Shown in pieces: positions 1 through 8,700 of a DNA stretch of 64,000 bases. A program made the position numbers and the translations under genes. The stretch's first letter is position 1. Every line of letters starts with the position of its first letter. The stretch spans positions 26,356,764 through 26,420,763 of the forward strand of contig NC_090129.1 of the NCBI RefSeq assembly GCF_040581485.1, in the 5' to 3' direction. Origin of the DNA: Linepithema humile. Lineage: Eukaryota; Arthropoda; Insecta; Hymenoptera; Formicidae. The notes beneath the pieces are model-generated. The model saw only the letters and a list, made by a program, of their open reading frames with translations, searched no databases and was not told where the DNA came from.

Positions 1-1388
1 TATAGTTTCGGTGGGCATCAGGTCGCAGGTAGGCAGTGAGCGGTCCTCTGAAATCACCCGAAAAATGAGGGAGCATATGGTACCCCGTAACATTTCTTGT
101 TCAATTTTTTTTCTTTGCTCGAACGCGAGATGTAATCGTCTGTCCTGTCGTAGAGAGTGGACGTAGAAGAATGATGGTGTAAAAGGGATGAAAACCACGA
201 AGAGCGGCTTGTCTTTGTAACCTAACAATTCTGTCCTGTTGTGTGTTTCGTCGCCAATGATATCCCCCACGATCGACGTTTATTTTTTAGCTTCAAATCC
301 TTTACGTATACATTCAATGAGGATTAAAATATTTGTAGTAAAAGCGAATAACTTTACGTGTACATTTAAGTCTGTGCATTATTAAGTTTGCTAAACCACA
401 TTTTTATTTTTTATGCTATAAAAAATTGAAAAAAAATTGAATTTAATTTTAACATTTTCGGAAATAAGTTTTATATTTATATTAAAAAATTTTATTTTAA
501 TCTTATACTAATAAAAAGTCTTAAGATAAAAGATCCTCAATTACATGCATACGAGTTACATACGTTTACTCGTACGTTTAGTATACATTGTCACATTTTC
601 TAACAAACATTATTCATAAGGAACTACATTTAAAAATAGAATTTAGATTCTATATGTCCTGCTACATTAACATTTTGTAATATTTTTACATAATGCTTTG
701 CTAAACATGTGTTCTAAAAATTAAATTAAAGCGCGTACAATAATGATTAAAAAAATAAACATTGAAAAATAAAGAATAGTAAAAACATAAAAAGTGCATA
801 ATGAATGATTACAAGAATCATTGTCAATGTGCAATAATAATTAAAAACATGAAAAATAGACAGTGAAAGGCAAAAGATAGAAATTGATAACACGTCACAA
901 AGTTACGAGAACGCCTACTAAAAAATCGAAATTTTCGAAGTCAGTCTTAAATCATTTTTTTTAATATCGTTTTAAGTAATAAAACTTGTAACTTTAAGTT
1001 GAGCTGCAACGTTTTCTTTCTCTTTTATCGTTACAAATCTTGTTCTGTTTAGCACCTTATAGCATAAATTAATATTTTTGGACTCTCTTTGGAATCGAAA
1101 GATATATGTCGCACTTTCAAGCATATTGCATAAGTCATAATTTATATGATATTTCTAGAGAAATATCTGTGATATAGAGGAGATTTAAAAAAACCGAAGG
1201 ATGAAGTATCTCGACACCAATATATATCCTCCACGCAATCTTATTTCACTCACATCGATCAATGTATTTCCCGTTTAAGATGTCAGGCGTCCCTCACACG
1301 ATTCAGGAAATACGAATTCGTCACTGTGTGATGATAGTTTCTTCACAAAATAATTGATAATACTCCAATGAGTCGTCAATTCGAAATT
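1..1388. other. Region beyond the 3' end of the OST-alpha-like gene; window edge
   Basis: On the minus strand this is the transporter's 3' UTR and downstream DNA. Positions 300-1250 are very AT-rich with no coding signal. Positions 1-300 are richer in CpG. A minus-strand acceptor-like ATTTCAG ends at position 48, followed by open sequence running off the edge, and a plus-strand CAG/GTAGGC donor-like site lies near 28. Either could belong to a neighbouring gene, but too little is present to call one. Confidence 0.4.
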
Positions 1389-1573
1389 TCACACTGTAGC
1401 TGAAAACTGCTTATTGCTGTCGTTGTTCGGCGGGTCTACTGCCTGACCCGATATCCGCGCCACTCGATCTGTCGTATCCGTTTCTTGATTTTTCTCTAGG
1501 TCGACGTAATACACGTGTCTCGCGGCGTAGCAAAGTAGCAGCATCTCCACTAGCATTAACGCGTTGTACGTCA
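1389..1573 (-). CDS. OST-alpha-like exon 6, C-terminus with stop (aa 273-333)
   Basis: The acceptor is GATGTTTTCAG; the TG that follows completes Val273. It contains the last membrane span (ALMLVEMLLLCYAA) followed by a polar tail rich in Asp, Asn and Thr, ending in TGA at 1389-1391. The upstream in-frame ATG pair lies within the intron and is not used as a start. Confidence 0.9.
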
Positions 1574-4500
1574 CTGAAAACATCATGAAATAAAACTTTT
1601 ATCTATCGCGTTTATTAGTCACGTCATGATTAAAACTTTATTTCTGATTAATTTATTATCAATTGAAATGTATATTTCTATATTTATATGTAGAGAGTAT
1701 TGTATTATCTTAATTTATATTTAAATGTACATAAAAAATTAATTTGAAACAATTTGAAAATATATTTTTCAATTAAAACTGATATGCGTATTAATTAAAA
1801 ATATTTAAAAAATATATAAGATATACATGTGACAAAGAAAAATAGTACAAAGGATTTTTTTTGTCACATAAAGTGATATCCCGCCTCACGGTTTGCTTCG
1901 GGAGCAGAGAAAATTAATTCACGACACGTGTGTGTAACGGATGAATTTTTATGACGCTCGCGGATGCTGCGTGACATCTCTTTCTTCTGTGAAACGAGTT
2001 TCTTTGTTACATTCGGTTGTGGGTCGAGGTTGGAATGAAAAGGAGAAACGTATTCTAAATTCGGATGAACAATCTTATCATGTTGTCTGAAGACGAACCG
2101 TGAAATTATCCGTACGGTTGCTTTTTTATCAGTCCTTGTCGGAATATGACACCACACTAAATTAAATGATAAACGCGGTGTACAAAATATAATCAGTGCA
2201 GATAAGCAACAATTTATTTATCCTCGGAAGAATATGAAATTATTTATATTTTAATTGTCTCTGTTACGCAGAGCAATATAAAACATTAAAATATTAAAAT
2301 GACAGCATATATGTTACCATTAGCATAAATTGCTGGGTTGAGGGGAGGATTGCACGGAAACAAGCCTGTGGCAGGTAGACCTTTGATGATACCCAACTGT
2401 AGTTTGGAGAATAGTAGCACTAATTGTGACACCAAGGTCTTATAATGCAATTTAGCCTCTGAAATAAAAAAAATATCAATTAAAAGTTTTTATCTTTTTA
2501 ATGTCACAGTTTAGGAAAATCAGGTTTTCGGTGATAAATGTGTGCTAGATCCGATTTTGAAAATTTTTTTTCTAACGCACAAATTGTAATTAATAAGTAA
2601 GTTTCTTAAACTCGGTATGACTTATTTGACTTATTGTGTAAATGACAAGATCCTTGAATAAATACACGTATTTATTACCTGGAGCTACTGCATGTAGAGT
2701 CTTTGTGGCAACAGTTAGACTGTAGATTCCCAAAAGTATGCTAATTACCATGATCGGCTGAAGGTATACGCTGTATTGTGTAGCAAGTATCGGCTCCTCA
2801 GCCGCCATAAAGAGGAATATGAGGTAGAGAAAACTCTGAAATATATATGAGCATTTAGATTCAAATTTTTAAGAGTTACGATATATCAGAATATTTAGTT
2901 AAAATATTTTAAATAAAATATATTATATATATATAAATTAAGATTATATATTAAAATTATTTTAAAAATATTAATACATAAATATTTTTAATATTTAATA
3001 TTTATCATCAGAAATTTTATTCTTCAGAATGATCTGTTAATTTTAGCATAATGAGTATATTTTCCAGGTTTCTTATTTCTTCAACAAATAAATTATGTAA
3101 ATATTTACATAGTATTAATTGAGAAATGTTTTAATTGAGTGGACTGCTCTGTATATCAGAAATTCTCTTCTCTTTAATTATGTGGAAGATACTTACGAGC
3201 AAAGGCTTAAAATTAATGTGTAACACGCATTTTATCTTAATAATAATTAACGCGATCGTGACTGTATTATACAAGATTTTTTTAGACATTTTAATTACAC
3301 ATTATATTTTCTGCATTATGAAAATTTAATTTAATGTAAGGTGATCAACAATATTAGTTCTTTTAAATTTTAATCAGCTTGAGAGCCAATTATAATCATT
3401 ATTTAGTGTGAGAGGAGCGTTAATTGAAGCGTGAAAAGGAACGGAACAGGGAAAAGGAGGCGGGGAGAGATTTTTTACCTGGACGATAGGAAACTGTAAG
3501 GCCAGGATTCCTAGCCAAGACAAATTGGTGTCGGTCATTTGGAGGTTCGGAAAGGGCAGACAGGGCCAGCAGCAACAAGGCCCGACTCGTAGCATCAGTG
3601 CCGGCGTCTCGCTGATCTTTCGGCGACCGACGTCCAGCAAGAGCAGATACAGCCGATAAAGAGAGATTGTTAGAAAAATTTGAGTTACCGCCTCCGATAG
3701 TAGCTGGCCTCTGTCGAAAAATTGAGCGAACGTTATTTATGTGGTACTTAACGAGACACGTGTCAGTGTGATAGGAATTCGGAGATAATGGTGGAATTAT
3801 AAATTGAAATCATTACGTAAACATGAGATTTGTACGATTATGTCTAAAATGAGCTTTAAGTGTATGAAATGAAAGACAGAAAGTCTTTCTGTACATGTGT
3901 TTTTATTTTACACTTAGCCGGCAGGTGAAACCGACAGATTTCTCCTGTTATTTCGATACCGTCAGATAGCTGCAATAGACCTTTGCTTTTTACCTTGGTA
4001 TTGCAATAGCTGTAAGACTGCAAACACTCGCGATTGGATACACCGACAAAATCATGATTGCGTTTGTTTTGTAGAATTTCGAATCTTTTTGGGAAATAAT
4101 ATTGTGACAGGCATCTACTGCAAAGTATATTGTGAGGATTGAAAATATTGATCCAACACTTAGCAATCCGATTCCGAATGTATTTAAACCTGCAAAAAGA
4201 AAAGACGACTAATAATAAAAAAGACCAACAAACAACAATCATCATCTATTTTATATATGAGTATTTGACAATTTAATTCTGCTTTTTTGTTTAAATTTAT
4301 TCTTAAAATAATCATTTTTTAGTCATTGTTTCTAATTTAAAACATAAAATACAGAAATACACTATAACAGTTAAAAATTATTATAGACATTCTTATAGTA
4401 CAATTTATATAAATATTAAATATAATATTAATATGTTAAATATAGTAATACATATTTTTATTTAAATTTTTTAGAAGAATTTTTTAGAATTTTTTAGAAT

Positions 4501-6775
4501 TTTTTAACAGAAACAAAATATCTTGTCAGTAATATGTATGGGAAACGTAAATCAAATTATTACGTAAATTTCCTGTAAGCTATTATCTCATTCTGTTGAT
4601 ATTTATTATTATATCTTATCACGCCACGAGTAATAATGATAAAAAACAAAAGGCAGATTTTAAATTTCTTCCAACGTAACAAGCTTATCGCAATCACTTC
4701 CGACAAAAATATCATTAATTGCTAATCTCTTTAAATAATGTTATCGCGTAAGTATTTTCTAAGAATTTTCTGTACGATTAATAACCAAGAAGTGGTACTC
4801 TAAAGACAATGAAAAGAAATTGATTAAAAATAGCTGAACGTCATTTTCATACAATGCTTTGTACAGGAATGAAAGATTATATATGTTGTATATTGTAAAT
4901 TAAAAATTGAATCTAATTATTATTTATAAATATAGGATTATATAAATAAAGGATTATATTAACTTATATTACATGTTAAAATCGTAGTACCATGATGGAA
5001 TCGTAAATCGCTTATCAAAAGTTAGCAGTTACTTTTTATCTTCTCGCTTAACAAACTTAACTAATTAAATAGAAACTATTGTTTGCCAATTATATAGTTA
5101 TTTAACAAACATTGGCATAGTCTGCAAAAATTCTTTGTTTAATTTATTATCAATAGCTTATTTTTGTAAGAAATATACGAGGAATGCACTTGCTATAAAA
5201 CTTGCCGGCTACGACGTGAGCAATACATTTTATGAAATGTGTGATGTCAGTATGGTGTGAAAATGCCAGATAAAAGAATCTGTAGATGTCTGTAATAATT
5301 TTTGTTTGTCATAATGTATTTTTATGTTATTCTATATATTTTACGCAATTGAAAAATGCGCTTTACATTTACGTTCCTTTGAATCTATAAACATTTGAGA
5401 AATTTGGTTATAATATAACCAAAATATGTAGAATAACATAAAAATACAAATATTATAACATTGGTTATAATATAACCAAATTTCTCAAATGTTTATAGAT
5501 TCAAAGAAACGTAAATGTAAAGCGCATTTTTCAATTGCGTAAAATATGTAGAATAATATAAAAATACATGACAAATATATTATAGATGTACGAATTAATA
5601 AAGATTATTATTTGCATACGTTACGGCCTTCGAGTATATTTCCAAGATCTTCGAGCATGTTCAGTTCGCATGTATATCGCGCACATACATATAAGGTTCG
5701 GTATAATGCGAACTTGAGCGCAACTTTCACCAATGCACTTACGTTGCTCGATGCAAGCGCGCATAGTCTTACGTTCAATATAAAAAAGAATGATCATGCA
5801 GTATATTTTGTAATACTGTTATATTTTATCTGCAATCTCAAAAGAATTCGACGCATATTTTGCTAACTATTTACTTTTTGTCGTGATCTCAAGAAGTTTT
5901 TCTTTTAATAAAGATTATTTAATAATATTTTTATTATTCTCTTCAAAAAAATATTTTTGTAACGGTATTGTATAATTGTCTTTTTTTTTATTTTAGTTAC
6001 ATTTAGTTATATTTAGTTACTTTTTGTGCAATGCTCATATGAATATTTCTTATGCCAATCTTGCGCATTTTATTTGCAGCGGTATCAAAAGATAAAAATA
6101 TCACAAATTTTAAATTTTTAGTTTAATGCACTGATATTTTTATTACGCGATTTTCGTTTGCATCAAACTTGGAACCCTTGCTAGACACGTAACTCACTTT
6201 CTACTATAGTTCTTCGTAACAGTATCCCGGGCAAGCTCGGGTCGAGCAATTTAATTCGTTGCTGAATTGCAATCGATAGTTTCGTGATAAAGGATTGGCG
6301 TTAAGTGGGTTAGTAATCAAGGTCATCGAGAAAATTGGGTCAACCAATAGCCGTTTGACAATAAAATTCATACACGTATCACACATTTCATAAAAGTATT
6401 AAAATGACAGTAAAGTCGTTCTTGCAAATTAATATTTTAATAATCACGAAATTTATTACTAAAAATTACTAGTAAAAATGATTGCTATGTTATAATTATT
6501 ATTGAATTATTTTTGTAAGTAGAAAATCATTTTATTGCCCTATTTTGCGAATCTTATTTATTTCTTGCTTAATAATCTTATATTTTATACTTTTTCTTTC
6601 AAAAGAGAGTTTTAATTTTAATAACATCTAGACTTTCACTGAATCATTACGCGTCGATTTCTGGGTTTGTTTGTCAAGACTTACTTTCTACGAGCTGAAT
6701 AGCGGAAGGTACATAGTCCAGGTCACAGGTAACTTCCGCTTGAAAATTAACGTAGTTTTTCACGTTGTTGTCCAT
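1389..6775 (-). CDS. Organic solute transporter alpha-like protein (OST-alpha/SLC51A/TMEM184 family), complete, 6 exons
   Basis: The joined coding sequence is 6685-6775, 3994-4189, 3479-3710, 2679-2835, 2318-2458 and 1389-1573 on the minus strand, 1002 nt for 333 aa. Every junction is GT-AG and the phases chain without conflict. Family hallmarks seen: a VYPIASV segment (80-86) followed by IPR (94-96); a membrane helix ending LLLLDVG (118-124); the RVGPCCCWPCLP cysteine cluster (137-148), typically palmitoylated in this family; LALQFPIVQ (165-173); and QLVLLFSKLQ (237-246). About seven hydrophobic spans are visible and the tail after residue 300 is polar. The length is close to human OST-alpha (about 340 aa). 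The start ATG has A at -3 and G at +4. In vertebrates OST-alpha works with a beta subunit in basolateral export of steroids and bile acids; in insects the substrate is unknown, so transport is a family-level inference. A TMEM184-type paralogue is the main alternative. Confidence 0.9.
2318..2458 (-). CDS. OST-alpha-like exon 5 (aa 226-272 plus 1 nt)
   Basis: The acceptor is TTATTTCAG (read as ...ATTTCAG then AGGCTAAA); the donor is GCTAATG followed by GTAACA. It encodes KLHYKTLVSQLVLLFSKLQ, the family's conserved penultimate helix, then a loop with LFPCNPPLNP. It is too short to appear as a long open frame. Confidence 0.9.
2679..2835 (-). CDS. OST-alpha-like exon 4 (aa 174-225 plus 1 nt)
   Basis: The acceptor is ATATTTCAG; the chosen donor is GCTCCAG followed by GTAATA. 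It encodes two membrane spans (SFLYLIFLF and the stretch around MVISILLGIYSL) separated by an acidic AAEEP loop. The frame stays open past the donor, but only this donor is strong and gives the phase (1) that exon 5 requires, forming Glu226. Confidence 0.9.
3479..3710 (-). CDS. OST-alpha-like exon 3 (aa 97-173)
   Basis: The acceptor is TTTTTCGACAG and the donor is CGTCCAG followed by GTAAAA, ending in phase 0. The exon carries the third span, the charged loop GRRKISETP (124-132) and the cysteine cluster PCCCWPC (140-146). It closes with LQFPIVQ. This is the most diagnostic exon for the OST-alpha family. Confidence 0.93.
3994..4189 (-). CDS. OST-alpha-like exon 2 (aa 31-96)
   Basis: The acceptor is a pyrimidine-rich tract ending TTTTTGCAG; the donor is CCAAG followed by GTAAAA. 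It encodes the first two membrane spans, including VYPIASVCSL (80-89) and ending in IPR, which corresponds to the family segment around VYPxxxVxSL...VPR. It leaves phase 2; AG joins A of exon 3 to give Arg96. A longer open frame overlaps it (see rejected items). Confidence 0.9.
4476..4506. repeat. 10-bp tandem repeat (TTTTTAGAAT), about 3 copies
   Basis: Consecutive units TTTTTAGAAT are visible, with one divergent first copy. It lies in the transporter's first intron. Confidence 0.8.
5305..5575. mobile_element. Foldback (MITE-like) element with ~115-bp inverted arms
   Basis: The left arm (5305-5422) and right arm (5461-5575) are near-perfect reverse complements around a 38-bp spacer. Shared landmarks run outward from the centre: TTGGTTATAATATAACCAA, AAATTTCTCAAATGTTTATA, CGTAAATGTAAAGCGC, CAATTGCGTAAAAT and TTTGTCAT at the outer ends. 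The spacer itself resembles the outer arm (ATATGTAGAATAA-ATAAAAATACA), suggesting an internal duplication. No open frame is inside, so it is non-autonomous. Family and target duplication are unresolved. Confidence 0.8.
6685..6775 (-). CDS. OST-alpha-like exon 1 (aa 1-30 plus 1 nt)
   Basis: The 91-nt exon begins with ATG GAC AAC AAC and ends GTA GAA A before a strong donor, GTAAGT. The single leftover A joins the GT opening exon 2 to make Ser31. It encodes a short polar extracellular N-terminus (MDNNVKNYVNF...) with one Cys at 17, as is usual for the family. It was found by needing a phase-1 donor upstream of exon 2. The initiator has a good context (ACC before ATG, G after). Confidence 0.82.
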
Positions 6776-7441
6776 GGTTGTGAATTTTCCCGTTAAATCT
6801 GACGACAGAAAATGTTCGTAAAGTTCACTACCGTCATACACAACACTCGGCTGTGTACTCTCGGCTTTGCCACTCGCGAGTTTGACAAATACGAAAGGTA
6901 CGCTCCCGCGAGTAATCTTACGAACGAATTGGCGAGAGAGAGAGAGAGAGAGAGAGAAACGGTCGAGTGCAGTGAGAGTGAGTCCCCCCCACTTTTACCT
7001 TACCGGCGCTGAATCGCGATGTTGTAATGAATTATCACCTACAAAAAATATGAAGACAAGAGAGGGAATAATTGTGATGAGGGAGAGGTATAAACGGCAT
7101 CTTTGTATTTCTTTTCCGCGAACTTTCTTTTATTCTAACCACAGATTTTGACACACTGAAGATTTTGCAAATTTTCTAGATTAATTTTGCGAATGACTAT
7201 CTCAAGACTGAGAAGAATTTTTTTATGAACAAAAAATAGTAAAATACAAGTTAATTGGCAATTAATATTATTATACTCAACAAATATATTCTTTGTTATG
7301 TAGATTTCTTATACACTTTACTTAAAATTATCATTTTTTTACTATGTGTTTTTGTTTTGCATATCACAACCTTGATCTATGTTAGTATGCTAATGTGAGT
7401 TGATTTTATGCCGGTTTAACTGATAAATGTAAAACAGGCTT
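6776..7441. promoter_or_regulatory. 5' flank of the OST-alpha-like gene, with a GA microsatellite
   Basis: This is immediately upstream of the transporter's start codon and should contain its 5' UTR and core promoter. A (GA)n tract sits at about 6930-6957, within 185 bp of the ATG, and the sequence around 6860-7010 is richer in CpG than its surroundings. No TATA box was evident. Open frames on the plus strand here come from the GA tract. Confidence 0.4.
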
Positions 7442-7679
7442 CCCAAATAACACATGAAACTTTAAAACGTCTGCGATAACGTTGTCGCAACTTAAACCGC
7501 AGCATTTTTGTCTAGCACAGCTACTGCCACAACGTCATTGTAATGTTTTGACAAAATTGTAGCAGCAAAAATAAGACATTTTTAGGCTTTAAAAACTATA
7601 TCGTAGCCATTTGGCTGCACAATTGTTTTGCCGTAAAAAAGTTGGCGTAGCCACATTACAGCATTGGCAGTAAAATTAC

Positions 7680-7800
7680 GTAAAAATATTGAAAAAAAAA
7701 TTTCTTTTTAATTTTTACTTCAACTGGTATTGAACCTATGACATCCCGGAACATTCGCCTCACTAAACTTAGATCAAATTTAAAGATTAATTAATCATTA
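7680..7800 (-). mobile_element. tRNA-derived SINE-like fragment
   Basis: Read on the minus strand, the segment contains GGTTCAATACC, a full match to the pol III B-box consensus GGTTCRANNCC. It is preceded by a tRNA-like stretch (GTTTAGTGAGGCGAATG, then CGGGATGTCATA) and followed by an A-rich tail. No acceptor stem or clean A box can be drawn, so it is not a functional tRNA; a degraded tRNA-derived SINE is the better reading. Confidence 0.4.
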
Positions 7801-8234
7801 CAAATTATTACAATTTATAAAGTATATTATAAGTATACAAGCGCGGACGTAAATTCATAAGAGACTGATTACAGAACTACACATAGATCTTTAAGTATTA
7901 ATATTAAAGCCGTATAAATGAACGCATAGGTCCGCTTGACTATCGCTGATACATGCTAAATTTAATATAAAACTGATAGTCAAGTTACTCTGCTTTTGCT
8001 GTGACATACAAATTACAGCCAGATTACAGCTATTTTGGCTATATTTTAGCTTTTATCCATGCGTATGAGTGGTAACAATTTACGGTGTACGTGCATAATA
8101 AACTTCCCAAATTTTCTAAACTTTTGCAAGTCGGTCAATAGTCTTTTTTTCATTTTGAAAACTTGTCACCTATTCACTTTTTAATCCCAAAAGTAATAAA
8201 ATGGCTGAGGTTTTGACTTTTCTTTATAGTTATC

Positions 8235-8700
8235 GTAATGCTTTTACAACTATTCATACAGCTAAAATAGCTGTGGTTAAATTTTGGCTTTTGTTATTGC
8301 TGTTACAGCGACTTTATATCAATTAATACAGCTGAAATAGCTGTAGCTGAATTTTGTCTTTTGTTATTGCTGTCACAGCGACTTCATACCAATTAATGCA
8401 GTTAAAATGGCTGCGGCTAATTTTGGTTTTTTTGATAGTTGCTACAGCAATTTTATAGCTATTAATACAGCTAAAATAGCTGTAGCTGGATTTTGGCTTT
8501 TATTATTGCTGTCACAGCGACTTCATACTAATTAATGCAGTTAAAATGGCTGCGGCTAGTTTTGGTTTTTCTGATAGCTGTCACAGCGACTTTACAGCTA
8601 TTAATACAGTTAAAATAACTGTGGCTGCATTTTGACTTTTTTATTAGTTGTCACAGCGCTTTTGCAGTTAAAAGTTTAGCAAAATAACATTTGCTGTTAA
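8235..8700. repeat. Minisatellite, ~70-bp unit, about 6-7 diverged copies
   Basis: The marker ACAGCG (or ACAGCA) recurs at 8305, 8375, 8444, 8514, 8583 and 8653, spacings 69-70 bp. Each unit carries an imperfect palindrome of the type CAGCTAAAATAGCTG followed by a TTTTGGCTTTT tract. Alternate copies are more alike, giving a 139-bp higher-order period. Confidence 0.85.

Larger units (their letters stand above)
4190..6684 (-). other. Intron 1 of the OST-alpha-like gene (2495 bp)
   Basis: GTAAGT donor at the 6684 side and TTGCAG acceptor at the 4190 side. It is AT-rich and holds a foldback element at 5305-5575 and a 10-bp tandem repeat at about 4476-4506. No further exon was recognised; the open frames at 5612-5866 and 6204-6386 show no homology I recognise and fit no needed phase. 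Confidence 0.75.

Noticed and set aside
2590..2678. Extension of OST-alpha exon 4 past 2679
   Set aside because: The frame is open, but only the CCAG/GTAATA donor at 2679/2678 is strong and fits exon 5; the later GT sites (GTCAAA, GTCATA) are poor.
3856..4245. 129-codon minus-strand frame with a signal-peptide-like start (MMIVVCWSFLLLVVF)
   Set aside because: It overlaps OST-alpha exon 2 (3994-4189) in a different frame. The exon's frame, splice sites and family match explain the region better; the hydrophobic start is intronic pyrimidine tract read as codons.
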